DNA from: an uncultured Alphaproteobacteria bacterium | Lineage (GTDB): Bacteria > Pseudomonadota > Alphaproteobacteria > UBA7985 | Direction of reading: 5' to 3' | NCBI GenBank assembly: GCA_905479265.1 | Contig: CAJQLX010000014.1 | Coordinates: 73,082 to 137,081, forward strand | DNA: 64,000 nucleotides | Shown: in pieces, positions 41,955 through 51,834 of the stretch | How the letters are laid out: each line of letters opens with the position of its first letter | Numbering within the stretch: position 1 is the stretch's first letter | Translations under genes and position numbers: made by a program | The notes under the pieces: model-generated | Database searches by the model: none | What the model was told of the DNA's origin: nothing | The model's input: only the letters and a program-made list of their open reading frames with translations

Positions 41955-43664
41955 TTAGGCCCCGTAAATATCGCGAATGTCTCGTTTCAAGATTTTGCCA
42001 ACTTGGCTCTTTGGCAGTTCATCCATGAACTCCACGCGTTCGGGCAGCATGTAGTCCACGATTTTACCGCGCAGGAATGTCATCACGTCGTCCGCCGTGA
42101 TCGAGCCGGCTTCGTGCAGCACAACAGCCGCCAAAATCACTTCGCCACGCTTGCTATCCGGCACGCCACAAATCGCGCATTCGGCGATTGCTTCATGACC
42201 AAACAGGATTTCTTCGATATCACGCGGATAGACGTTGAAGCCGTTGTTGGTGACGATCATGTCCTTCTTTCGGTCCACGATATACGTGTAGCCGTCCGCG
42301 TCCATGACCCCGATATCACCAGTGAGGAATCGGCCATTTTGCAGGCACTCTGCCGAGGCTTCGGGACGCGCCCAGTAGCCTTGCATCACTTGCGGGCCGG
42401 AAACAGCGATCTCGCCGCGTTCCCCCATGGGCATCAGCACTGAGCTGTCGTTTTCGTCTACGATCTCAATGATCGTGTTCGGAACGGGCAGACCGATGGA
42501 GTTGATTTTGTCGTTGAGCAAGCGTGGCTCCTCGCCCACCGGGTTTGCGGTCGCAATGGGTGAGGTTTCAGACAGGCCATAGCCCTCGGTCACGGAACAG
42601 GGTGCGACCTTCTCAAAGTTCTTTTTGATCTCGTACGGCATCGCCGCACCACCGGAAACGCAATACTTCAGCGCGTCCATTTTGATTTTGCCCGACTTCA
42701 CATCTGGATGGTTCGCCAAGGCGTTAAACATGGCCGGCACGCCAGCGAAAATCGTCGCGCCCGAGCCGATGGCCTTCGCTGCGTTATCCTTGTCGAAGTT
42801 AGGCTGCATCACCATCTCACCGCCGCGCATGGCCATGTAGTTCATGCAAATCGTCATCGCGAAGACGTGGAACAGCGGCAACACTGTCAGGATCTTCTCC
42901 TGACCGTCCAGAATACCCGGGAACCAACGCCCTGCTTGCTGGCAGTTGATGTAGATATTTTCGTGGGTCAGCGTCGCGGCCTTAGGCAGGCCCGTGGTGC
43001 CGCCCGTAAACTGCAGCGCTGCGACGTCCTTTGGATCAAGGTCTGCGAGCTTGTAGGCGGAGCCGTGGCTCATGACCTCTTTGTACGGCGTGATCCCGGG
43101 GCCACTGATGCCCTTGACCAAATCTTTACCGCGCAGCAGCGGGAACAACATGGATTTCAAGCCTGAAAGCGACCCGGCGAAGGGGCAGATGATCATCTGC
43201 TGCAAGCTGCCACCATTGGCGCGAGACTTTTCGAAAACAGGTCCAACGTTGGGGTAAACCGCCTGCAGGTCTGTGGTAATCACCACTTTGACCCCGGCTT
43301 GCTCCATCAGCTTTTCGACCTGATCGGGTGGGTAGGTCGGATTGAAGTTCACAACAATGCCGCCCAGCTTGCAAATCGCATAGTAGAAGACGGGGAAGTA
43401 GATGCAGTTTGGCAGGAACAGACCCACACGGTCGCCCTTTTCCACACCCATTTTCTGCAATCCCGCCGCAGCCTGATCAACCAGTGCGTCTGTCTGTGCG
43501 TACGTCAGATTGTTGCCAAGAAAGTCAATGAAAGGCCGGTTGCCAAAGCGCGCTACGGCTTCATCCCACAACTGCGGCAGCGTGCCGGTTTGGATGTCCA
43601 TATTCCAATCAAGATAGCTTGGGTATTTCTCAAGCCACGGGTGCTGAGTTGTTCCTTCGGCCAT
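41955..43664 (-). CDS. fadD: Long-chain-fatty-acid--CoA ligase
   Basis: LQFTGGTTGLPKAATLTH AMP-binding motif, GYGLSETSP, DRKKDMIVTNNGFNVYPRDIE. Start placed at MAEGTTQHPW. Confidence 0.94.
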   Translation of the reverse strand: MAEGTTQHPWLEKYPSYLDWNMDIQTGTLPQLWDEAVARFGNRPFIDFLGNNLTYAQTDALVDQAAAGLQKMGVEKGDRVGLFLPNCIYFPVFYYAICKLGGIVVNFNPTYPPDQVEKLMEQAGVKVVITTDLQAVYPNVGPVFEKSRANGGSLQQMIICPFAGSLSGLKSMLFPLLRGKDLVKGISGPGITPYKEVMSHGSAYKLADLDPKDVAALQFTGGTTGLPKAATLTHENIYINCQQAGRWFPGILDGQEKILTVLPLFHVFAMTICMNYMAMRGGEMVMQPNFDKDNAAKAIGSGATIFAGVPAMFNALANHPDVKSGKIKMDALKYCVSGGAAMPYEIKKNFEKVAPCSVTEGYGLSETSPIATANPVGEEPRLLNDKINSIGLPVPNTIIEIVDENDSSVLMPMGERGEIAVSGPQVMQGYWARPEASAECLQNGRFLTGDIGVMDADGYTYIVDRKKDMIVTNNGFNVYPRDIEEILFGHEAIAECAICGVPDSKRGEVILAAVVLHEAGSITADDVMTFLRGKIVDYMLPERVEFMDELPKSQVGKILKRDIRDIYGA

Positions 43665-43845
43665 GTGCTTCCTCCAACAGAACCTGCATGTCAATTTCTA
43701 TGGTGAAATGTACGTTTTACCAAAGGGCGGGTCAAGTAGCTCGCAACGGCTTTTCCACGCTCAGGGCCAAACCTTGGCGTTTGACAGGCTGGGGACGAAT
43801 GGCGATAGCAGTATTGGTTAAGTCTTCTTCCTCGATTCCAGCCCG

Positions 43846-44928
43846 ATGGAGGGCCCCATGGCCAAAAAGCTTCCAAACAAGCCCAAACGCCTGCGCGCGC
43901 ACTTGGAGCAGCATTTGCACATCCTCGATACGCTGCCGTTCGCCATCTTGCAGGTGAGCAAGAAGTATCGGGTGGTATGGGCCAACCTGGCCGCCAACGA
44001 GCTGCTGCAAATGGACCCCATAAACCAGCGCGTAGAAGACATTTTCGGTAACGAGATTCTCTATGATGCGGTTGAAGCTGCCGATGAAGACGATGAAGAA
44101 GTGCGGTTCGAATTCGAATGGGGTGTTCGCCCAACCCTCTCAATCCTCGCAACGGTCACGCCCATGCAGCAAACATCGACCCAAGGCGGTCGGATGATCA
44201 TGACGCTGCAGGATCTCACAACGCAGCGACAAACGGAATCTGTTCGAGCGGATTTTGTGGCCAACGTCAGTCATGAATTGCGGACACCGCTTTCGACGCT
44301 GGTGGGCTTTATCGAGACTCTTCAAGGCCCAGCCCGAGACGACCGCGAAGCCGCCGAACGCTTTTTGGGGATCATGCGAGATCAGGCAGGACGAATGTCG
44401 CGCTTGGTCGAAGACTTGCTGTCGCTGTCGAAGATTGAAATGAACGCTGCCGTTTTGCCCAGCGGCGCTGTCGCAGTGGGAGACTTGCTTCACACCGTGG
44501 CTGAATCCCTGTCACTGCAGGCTGAACGGGACGACCAGAAGATCGTCATCGACTCAACAGAAAACCTGCGTGTGCGAGGTGACGCCGATGAGCTGACGCA
44601 GGTGTTTTGGAACTTGATCGAAAACGCTCTGAAGTACGGGCGCGAAAGCGGTAAGGTTTCCATCAACGTCCAGCCTGCGGACGGCGACCAAAGCATTCGA
44701 ATCGCCGTGAGCGATGACGGCGAAGGCATCGAAGAAAAGCATCTCGATCGCCTAACCGAACGGTTTTATCGGGCGGACAAAGGACGCAGCCGGGCCATGG
44801 GTGGAACCGGCCTGGGCTTGGCCATCGTCAAACACATTGTCGCCCGGCATCGCGGAACGCTAGAGATCGCGTCAACCATTGGTCACGGCTCGACGTTCAG
44901 CGTCATCTTGCCTGCGCATAAAAGCTAG
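43846..44928 (+). CDS. phoR: Phosphate regulon sensor histidine kinase PhoR-like
   Basis: PAS-like N-terminus, FVANVSHELRTPLSTLVGFIETL H-box, GGTGLGLAIVKHIVARHRG; directly before pst genes. Start could also be 43858. Confidence 0.9.
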   Translation: MEGPMAKKLPNKPKRLRAHLEQHLHILDTLPFAILQVSKKYRVVWANLAANELLQMDPINQRVEDIFGNEILYDAVEAADEDDEEVRFEFEWGVRPTLSILATVTPMQQTSTQGGRMIMTLQDLTTQRQTESVRADFVANVSHELRTPLSTLVGFIETLQGPARDDREAAERFLGIMRDQAGRMSRLVEDLLSLSKIEMNAAVLPSGAVAVGDLLHTVAESLSLQAERDDQKIVIDSTENLRVRGDADELTQVFWNLIENALKYGRESGKVSINVQPADGDQSIRIAVSDDGEGIEEKHLDRLTERFYRADKGRSRAMGGTGLGLAIVKHIVARHRGTLEIASTIGHGSTFSVILPAHKS

Positions 44929-44968
44929 CGCCGCACGGCATATCCTATCCCAGCCTTTTTTGATTGGC

Positions 44969-44997
44969 CGTAACACAATCGTAACATTTACGTAACA
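44969..44997 (+). promoter_or_regulatory. Pho-box-like triple direct repeat (PhoB binding site candidate) upstream of pstC
   Basis: CGTAACA-caat-CGTAACA-ttta-CGTAACA: three identical 7-mers with 4-nt spacers (11-bp period), 87 bp before the pstC start. Confidence 0.78.
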
Positions 44998-45084
44998 AAG
45001 CCACTTCAAGAGCCCGGCATACGGGGGTGGTGGCGCGTTTGCGGAAGCGTCTGACGGTAGACCGACGATGGGAACTGATAGTCT

Positions 45085-47259
45085 ATGAACCGAACATCAA
45101 GCGTCTCGCTGCAAATCGCCTTTTTCATCTTTATGATCATCGGCCTGAGTTTGTTCTTTGGGGCTTACGCGCTGATCGTTCCGGCGGTTGTCGCGTATAT
45201 TTGGGGCGCGATTAGCTTTGGTCAGTGGCGCATCCGTCAGCGCCGATTATCGCTCGAAGAGGCACGGCAGCAAGGCATGAACCGGTTTGGTTTGCCGAAT
45301 CTGCCGCGTTTTTATGGCTTTCAGACCGTTCTGTGGTGGCTGTTGCCGCCTGTTCTGCTGCTCATCATTTACCGCTCGATTGGCACGCCCATCCTGACGG
45401 GTATGATTGAGAGTGAGGTTTTGGTCCTGATGGGTAAGACCATCGACCCGACCTCCTTGCACGAATTTGCCCGCACAACGCTTGCGGCTTTGGGCCTCTC
45501 GGGTGAGGGATCAACCAGCGGCTTTACCGAAGCGCAAATCGGCGCCTTGCCGGGGCTGACGGACTACTTTAGCCAGCAACACGGCCTGCGCCGCTTGTTC
45601 TGGTTTGCGCTGCTCATGGGCGCGCTGGCATTTTGGCAGAGCGGACCGCGCGCCTTTACCGGCAACCAAGGGCGCGTCACGGTTTTTGCTTTGGCGCTGA
45701 TTGGCATTCTGATCTCGATCCTGTCCGGCTATGGCACTGCGTCTATTATCATTTTGATCATTCTCGCCATCACGCTGTTCTCCACCGACATCAACGCTCC
45801 CTTCGCCCGTGTGTTGTTCATGGCAACGGGTGTTGGGGTTCTGATCTTCTTGCGCGATCAACTGGCGTGGGGTGAAGGCGGCTGGGTGATCTCCCTGCTC
45901 ATCATCGCTGGATCCACCGTTGTCCTCTGGCGCCAAGGCATGCGCCCGCGACTCAGCGATCAGATGTTTGTGTTGGTGCTCCTCGGTCTCGCGACGCTGG
46001 TGCTGCTCACGGCGTTGACATGGATTGGCGCTTATTCTTGGCTGTTTGATTATGGCTCAGAGACCATCTTCGAGGTCTCGCCCGGCAATTTGGGGCTGCA
46101 GTCGCAAAAGCTGCTGAACGCGATCAGAGATTTGCGGTCGGGTTTGGTGGTGTCCAACCCAGACGTCGCAGCGGCAGCGTCTCGGATGTCGGCCGCGCAG
46201 GATGCTTACCGCTACGGCTATCTTGCCGTTGTGCTGCTCGGCATCGCCTGCGGGGTGGTTGGTTCATTGATCTTTGTGCGGCCCAAGCACCGCGCGCAGT
46301 CTCGCCACGAAAGCGCTGCGAATTTCGGCATGATGCTCGCCTCGGCCGCCGCCATCCTTGTCACTGTCGGGATCGTGCTGGCCCTGCTCTCGAACGCTGA
46401 GCTGTTCTTCTCGAAATACCCGATCCAAGACTTCCTGTTTGGCCTGCACTGGTCCAAAGACGCGCCGATCCGTGAAGATCAGGCCGGCGGCTTTAACCTT
46501 GGTGCTGTGCCAGTGTTTTACGGCACGCTGGTAGTCTCGCTGGTGGCGCTGACCGTCGCGCTGCCCGTCGGCCTGATGTCCGCCATCTATATGGCCGAAT
46601 ACGCCAGTCCCCGCACACGCAGCATCTTCAAGCCCATTCTGGAAGTGCTCGCCGGTATTCCAACGATTGTTTACGGCGTTTTCGCCCTCCGCTCCGGCAT
46701 TCCGTTTGCCAAGGATATTTTCGGCGGCATCGAATGGGTTCTGGAACTGCGCTTTTTGCCGACCCCCATGCACCTCGAATACCTCGACCTTGCCATTGGC
46801 GCGAAGTCGGGCGTGGTTGCCGGTGCGGTGATGGGGATCATGCTGATCCCGTTTATCTCGTCGCTCTCAGACGACGCGCTCAAGGCTGTACCGCGGTCCT
46901 TGCGCGATGGCTCATTGGCGCTGGGGGGGCACAAGTCGGAAACGATCCTCAAAGTGCTCATCCCTGCTGCATTGCCGGGTATCATGGGCGGCTTCTTGCT
47001 GGCCACGTCTCGCGCCATTGGTGAGACGATGATTGTGGTGCTCGCTGCGGGCGGTCAAGCAAACCTGACGCTCAACGTCTTGGACCAAATGACCACCGTT
47101 ACCGTGCAGATCACAGAACTGCTGATCGGTGACGCGGAATTCGATCGCGCCAACACCCTGTCCGTCTTTGGGTTGGGTATTGTCCTGTTTGTCTCCACAC
47201 TCTTGCTCAACCTCGCAGCGATCCAGATCGTTCGCCGATACCGTCAGAGGTACAGCTGA
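45085..47259 (+). CDS. pstC: Phosphate ABC transporter permease PstC, enlarged
   Basis: C-terminal permease domain (GLMSAIYMAEYASPRTRSIFKPILEVLAGIPTIVYGVFAL; ALPGIMGGFLLATSRAIGETMIV); 724 aa. Confidence 0.93.
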   Translation: MNRTSSVSLQIAFFIFMIIGLSLFFGAYALIVPAVVAYIWGAISFGQWRIRQRRLSLEEARQQGMNRFGLPNLPRFYGFQTVLWWLLPPVLLLIIYRSIGTPILTGMIESEVLVLMGKTIDPTSLHEFARTTLAALGLSGEGSTSGFTEAQIGALPGLTDYFSQQHGLRRLFWFALLMGALAFWQSGPRAFTGNQGRVTVFALALIGILISILSGYGTASIIILIILAITLFSTDINAPFARVLFMATGVGVLIFLRDQLAWGEGGWVISLLIIAGSTVVLWRQGMRPRLSDQMFVLVLLGLATLVLLTALTWIGAYSWLFDYGSETIFEVSPGNLGLQSQKLLNAIRDLRSGLVVSNPDVAAAASRMSAAQDAYRYGYLAVVLLGIACGVVGSLIFVRPKHRAQSRHESAANFGMMLASAAAILVTVGIVLALLSNAELFFSKYPIQDFLFGLHWSKDAPIREDQAGGFNLGAVPVFYGTLVVSLVALTVALPVGLMSAIYMAEYASPRTRSIFKPILEVLAGIPTIVYGVFALRSGIPFAKDIFGGIEWVLELRFLPTPMHLEYLDLAIGAKSGVVAGAVMGIMLIPFISSLSDDALKAVPRSLRDGSLALGGHKSETILKVLIPAALPGIMGGFLLATSRAIGETMIVVLAAGGQANLTLNVLDQMTTVTVQITELLIGDAEFDRANTLSVFGLGIVLFVSTLLLNLAAIQIVRRYRQRYS

Positions 47260-48746
47260 TGTCCCCCCAAACCTCACCCCACCAGAGTGTTCAGGCATCG
47301 CGCCGCCGGGCCGCGCGTCGCCGCGGAGAGCTGATTTTTCGGATGCTGGGATTGCTGGCGCTGGGTTTGGCTGCGCTGTTCTTGGTCGCACTGATGTATT
47401 CGGTGATCAAGAAATCCTACAACGGCTTTGTGCAGTCTTTCATCCAGCTTGATATTTACCTCGACCCTGACATCATCAAGCCAGCGGATCTTGCACAGTT
47501 CCAAGCCTCGGTCGGTGTCGCACCAGACCGTTGGGCTGCGGACATTGAGCCCGACCCCAAACTTGCCAAGCGTGCATCGCGATCAGTCCAGCGCGGCACG
47601 AGCTATAAGAAAATGCTGCAAAACATGTTTGCAGAGGAATTCGGCGATCACTTCACCGGCTACGAAACCGACCGGCAGCGCGATAAAGCCATCGCCCAAG
47701 TCGCGGAAATGATCAGCCTTGAAGCGCAGTTTCAGATCCGCGATCGATTGATCAGCGGCGAATACACGCTGGGTGAGACCATCAGCCTGTGGGCGCTGGC
47801 CGCTGGCGATTCCGATGTTTTGTACAAAGACATGAAGCGACGCACGCAAAAGAACGTGGATTCCGAGAACTGGATCCTGCTCAAGCGATCGGTCGATGAA
47901 AACGGGTTGTCGGTTTTGATGGAACTGCGCGATACGGGCCGAACCCGCATTCGCCCCTATCTTGGCATTCCCAAGATTGACCTGTTTGGCTGGACAATAG
48001 CTGAGCAACAGCCGGGCTTCTTCGCCTCGGCCTCCTCAACCTCGCCCGAGCGCGCCGGCATCGCAGCCGCCGCACAAGGGACGTTCCTTATGCTGATCGT
48101 GGTTATGGTGTTGGCGGTGCCGATTGGGGTGCTGGCCGCAATCTATTTGGAAAAGTTTGCGCCGCGTAATCAGCTGACTGATTTCATGGAAATCAACATC
48201 AACAACCTCGCTGCTGTCCCGTCGATCATCTTTGGTATTTTGGGCGCTGCGGTGATTATCCAGTGGCTGTTCCCCGGCTCTCGCGGGTTCCCGATTGTTG
48301 GGGGAACGGTGCTGGCCTTTATGACCTTACCCACTGTCATTATCGCTTCCCGCGCTGCGATTGGCGCTGTGCCGCCAAGCTTCGAAGAAGCAGCCTTGGG
48401 CATGGGCGCGTCCCATCAGCAGTCCGTGTTCCAGCATGTTTTGCCGGCGGCACTGCCGGGCATCGCGTCGGGCGTTATCATTGGGCTGGCGCAAGCGGCT
48501 GGCGAAACCGCGCCGCTGCTGATGGTTGGTATGAACGCGTTCATCAATGATGTTTGCGACGCTGGCGCGGCTTGCTTGATGTCAAAGGGCGTTGGCATGC
48601 CTTCGCAGATTTACCAATGGGCCGCTGACGACGATCCGCTGTTCCAGAACAAAACCGCCGCTGGCATCGTTTGCTTGCTCACGCTTGTGATCGCCATGAA
48701 TGGCCTTGCGACTTACATCCGCGCGCGCTTCGAACGCGCCAACTGA
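47259..48746 (+). CDS. pstA: Phosphate ABC transporter permease PstA
   Basis: [45 protein letters not shown]; start overlaps the pstC stop. Confidence 0.95.
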   Translation: MSPQTSPHQSVQASRRRAARRRGELIFRMLGLLALGLAALFLVALMYSVIKKSYNGFVQSFIQLDIYLDPDIIKPADLAQFQASVGVAPDRWAADIEPDPKLAKRASRSVQRGTSYKKMLQNMFAEEFGDHFTGYETDRQRDKAIAQVAEMISLEAQFQIRDRLISGEYTLGETISLWALAAGDSDVLYKDMKRRTQKNVDSENWILLKRSVDENGLSVLMELRDTGRTRIRPYLGIPKIDLFGWTIAEQQPGFFASASSTSPERAGIAAAAQGTFLMLIVVMVLAVPIGVLAAIYLEKFAPRNQLTDFMEININNLAAVPSIIFGILGAAVIIQWLFPGSRGFPIVGGTVLAFMTLPTVIIASRAAIGAVPPSFEEAALGMGASHQQSVFQHVLPAALPGIASGVIIGLAQAAGETAPLLMVGMNAFINDVCDAGAACLMSKGVGMPSQIYQWAADDDPLFQNKTAAGIVCLLTLVIAMNGLATYIRARFERAN

Positions 48747-48756
48747 GGAAGAACCC

Positions 48757-49518
48757 ATGTCTGAAATTCGAATGAAGGCTGAAGACGTCCACGTCTACTA
48801 TGGCGACAATCACGCGTTGAAAGGTGTCAGCATGGACATCAAGAACCAGCACGTGACGGCGCTGATTGGGCCATCGGGTTGCGGTAAGTCAACGTTTCTG
48901 CGCTGCCTCAACCGGATGAATGACAGCATCAGCATCGCCCGCGTCGAGGGGCAAATTCTGCTCGATGGTTCGGATATTCATGATGATTCCTTGGACGTGA
49001 CATTGCTCCGCCAACGGGTCGGCATGGTGTTCCAAAAGCCCAATCCCTTCCCCAAGTCGATTTATGATAATGTCGCCTATGGTCCGCGCTTGCATGGCAT
49101 GGCGAAAAACCGGGCTGAGTTGGACGAAATTGTTGAGGAAGCCCTGAGTGCTGCTGGGCTATGGGAAGAAGTATACGACCGTTTGGACGCCGAAGCGCTG
49201 GGGCTCTCTGGCGGGCAGCAGCAGCGCCTGTGCATCGCGCGCGCGGTCGCCGTTTCGCCGGAAGTGATCCTGATGGACGAGCCTTGCTCCGCACTGGACC
49301 CGATCGCGACCGGGACCGTCGAGCGGCTCATCTTGGACCTCGCCAAGGACTACGCGATCGTTATCGTGACGCACAATATGCAGCAAGCCCAGCGCGTCGC
49401 CGGCACAACCGCCTTTTTCCACCTTGGTGACATGGCCGAAATGGCCTCCACCAAAGAAATTTTTGAAAACCCGCAGGATCCTCGCACCAAGGATTACGTT
49501 GCGGGCGCCTTCGGATAA
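48757..49518 (+). CDS. pstB: Phosphate ABC transporter ATP-binding protein PstB
   Basis: [54 protein letters not shown]. Start placed at [11 protein letters not shown]. Confidence 0.97.
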   Translation: MSEIRMKAEDVHVYYGDNHALKGVSMDIKNQHVTALIGPSGCGKSTFLRCLNRMNDSISIARVEGQILLDGSDIHDDSLDVTLLRQRVGMVFQKPNPFPKSIYDNVAYGPRLHGMAKNRAELDEIVEEALSAAGLWEEVYDRLDAEALGLSGGQQQRLCIARAVAVSPEVILMDEPCSALDPIATGTVERLILDLAKDYAIVIVTHNMQQAQRVAGTTAFFHLGDMAEMASTKEIFENPQDPRTKDYVAGAFG

Positions 49519-49536
49519 ATAGGGAGCATCGGCCCG

Positions 49537-50295
49537 ATGATGATGCCAGCAACCACGCGACACGACGCCGACTTTGGCCAAGCAAAGCCACCAAAGTCCC
49601 TCAAGGGCGACAAGCCCCTCATCCTGATTGTCGAAGATGAAGACGCTATTGTAACGCTGCTCGACTATAACCTGCGCAGCGCCGGGTACGACACCGCCAT
49701 CGCGCGGGATGGTGAAGAAGCCGTTGACCTTGCGTTGACGCTCGAACCGAACGCGATCCTGCTTGATTGGATGCTGCCCTTGCGCTCCGGCCTCGAAGTC
49801 TGTCGCCACCTGCGCCGCTTTCCGGAGACCAATGAGGTTCCGATCATCATGCTCACGGCGCGTGGTGAGGAGCAGGACAAGCTGCGAGGCTTGGACATGG
49901 GCGCAGATGACTATCTGACCAAGCCCTTCAGCCCCCAGGAATTGCTCGCCCGCTTGCGTGCCGTTCTCCGCCGAGCGCAGCCTGCGCGTTTGAAAGAAAT
50001 CCTCGTTTTTGCAGACATTCAGATGGATCAGGGCAGCCACAAAGTCACGCGCGGTGAGGCTTCCATTGTGCTCGCGCCAACCGAATTTCGCCTTTTAAGA
50101 CACTTCATGCAGTACCCCGGACGTGTCTTTTCACGCGAACAGTTATTGGACTCAGTATGGGGTCGCGAGAAGGATGTGGAGCCTCGGACCGTGGATGTTC
50201 ATATCCGCAGACTCCGCAAAGCACTCAATGCTCACTCGGAGTCGGACGTGATTAGGACGATCAGAGAAGTGGGATACGCGCTGGACCTGCCCTAA
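49537..50295 (+). CDS. phoB: Phosphate regulon response regulator PhoB
   Basis: LIVEDEDAIVTLLDYNLRSAGYDT receiver and winged-helix output domain (LLDSVWGREKDVEPRTVDVHIRRLRKAL); after pstB. Confidence 0.95.
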   Translation: MMMPATTRHDADFGQAKPPKSLKGDKPLILIVEDEDAIVTLLDYNLRSAGYDTAIARDGEEAVDLALTLEPNAILLDWMLPLRSGLEVCRHLRRFPETNEVPIIMLTARGEEQDKLRGLDMGADDYLTKPFSPQELLARLRAVLRRAQPARLKEILVFADIQMDQGSHKVTRGEASIVLAPTEFRLLRHFMQYPGRVFSREQLLDSVWGREKDVEPRTVDVHIRRLRKALNAHSESDVIRTIREVGYALDLP

Positions 50296-50565
50296 AGGGC
50301 GAGAAAAAGGCTAAAGGCATTATCCGCCTACATTAGGCCACAAAGCTAAGTGACTTGAAAACAACAGTTCTTCTTATCACGCCCCTTACCCGTTGATGTT
50401 GCGGTTCTATTGATTGACTCGTATCCGACCTGCCGGGTTACAAAGTTTGGGAAATACGGAAACGGCGGACTCGGTACATACCCCGTAAATGGGTTTTTCT
50501 CGCTAAGAGAGTATCGTGTTCGCTGCAAGCCGTAGGGATCAGACAATTAACAAAGGTTCGGTGTT

Positions 50566-51720
50566 ATGACCTCGTACACCACGAACGTCTTTCTTGCTGG
50601 CGTCGCTGCACTGCTTCTATCCGGTTGCACCGCTGTCTCGACTTCCGGCACAGGCGCGACCCTGACGACCACAAGCTCCGGCGCAACGCTGGGCTCGTCA
50701 ACCACCACAACAACAACAACTTCTGGGTTCTCATCCTCCGCGGGTGGGTTTAGCTCGGCTGCGACTGGGTTTGGCTCTGGCTTCGCCCAGAACGCATCCG
50801 TGCAGAACGCTTCGTTCCAGCAGAGCGCTTCGATGCAAGGTATGGACGCCAGCGCGTTCCCGCCAAACCCACTGCCCGGCGAATGTTACGCACGGATCGC
50901 TTTGGCGGCTGTGACACAGACCGTCGAAGAACAGATTATGATCGAGCCTGCGCGTCAGGAAGTTCGCATCATCCCAGCGCAGTTTGGCGACGTGACCGAA
51001 GAAGTGGTCGTGCGCGAAGCAACAACGGAACTTCTGACCGTTCCCGCGACCTACACCACGGTTCAGGAAGAAGTGGTGGTTCGCCCTGCTGCGCGCCGCC
51101 TGATCCCGGTTGAGCCGATTTACGATACAGTGATCGAAGAAATCGTCGTGGTGCCTGAGCGCACCGTATGGAAGCCCGGCACAGGCCCAATCCAGAAACT
51201 GGATGAAGCAACCGGCGAGATCCTGTGTCTGGTAACGGAACCAGCGGTGACCAAGCAGGTCGAGCGCCGGGTTATGATCCAGCCAGCTTCGACCCGTGAG
51301 GAAATCATTCCAGCCGTGACCGAGGTTGTTGAACGCGAAGTTGTCAACACCCCCGCACGCGTTGAAGAGCGTCTCATTCCAGCCGAAACCCGCACCGTGA
51401 CACGTCGCGTTGAAGTGGTTCCAGCGCGTGAAGAAATCATCGAGATCCCACCGGTCTTCGATACCATCGCGCGTGAAGTTGTGATTGAGCCGGCGCGTAC
51501 CGAGTGGCGTTCGATCCTGTGTGAGACCAACACCACGCCAGACATCATCCGCCGCATTCAGGTCTCGCTCCAGCAGCGCGGCTACTACAACGGCCCGATC
51601 GACGGCATCTTCGGTCCGCTGTCACAGCGCGCTATTGATGGTTTCCAGCGTGATAATGGTCAGGTTGGCAGCGGCGTAACAATTGATACGTTGAGCTTGC
51701 TGGGCGTATCCGCGTTCTAA
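50566..51720 (+). CDS. Repeat-containing lipoprotein with C-terminal peptidoglycan-binding domain
   Basis: Lipobox LLLSGC; Ser/Thr-rich linker; about eight 23-aa VxEEVVVxPA-type repeats; C-terminal PG-binding fold (IQVSLQQRGYYNGPIDGIFGPLSQRAIDGFQRDNG). Confidence 0.8.
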   Translation: MTSYTTNVFLAGVAALLLSGCTAVSTSGTGATLTTTSSGATLGSSTTTTTTTSGFSSSAGGFSSAATGFGSGFAQNASVQNASFQQSASMQGMDASAFPPNPLPGECYARIALAAVTQTVEEQIMIEPARQEVRIIPAQFGDVTEEVVVREATTELLTVPATYTTVQEEVVVRPAARRLIPVEPIYDTVIEEIVVVPERTVWKPGTGPIQKLDEATGEILCLVTEPAVTKQVERRVMIQPASTREEIIPAVTEVVEREVVNTPARVEERLIPAETRTVTRRVEVVPAREEIIEIPPVFDTIAREVVIEPARTEWRSILCETNTTPDIIRRIQVSLQQRGYYNGPIDGIFGPLSQRAIDGFQRDNGQVGSGVTIDTLSLLGVSAF

Positions 51721-51764
51721 GCATTGTCGGTGGCCGCGCGTCGGCCTCCGCCAACCCCTCATGA

Positions 51765-51802
51765 AAAAAGGGCAGTGACATCGGCGTCACTGCCCTTTTT
51801 CT
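51765..51802. terminator. Bidirectional Rho-independent terminator
   Basis: AAAAAGGGCAGTGAC-atcggc-GTCACTGCCCTTTTT between convergent lipoprotein and ompA genes. Confidence 0.93.
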
Positions 51803-51834
51803 TTGCCCGTATGCCAACGGACGTTGGCAAAAGT

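Noticed and set aside
49159-50040. 293-aa minus-strand ORF spanning pstB-phoB
   Set aside because: Crosses two well-supported genes on the other strand; no domain.
50346-50546. 66-aa minus-strand ORF in the phoB-lipoprotein gap
   Set aside because: No recognisable motif or coding signal; more likely promoter DNA of the lipoprotein gene.
50690-50780. ACA/ACC-rich tract (TTTTTTT in protein) as a microsatellite
   Set aside because: Short imperfect Thr/Ser codon run in a lipoprotein linker; not a tandem nucleotide repeat of note.
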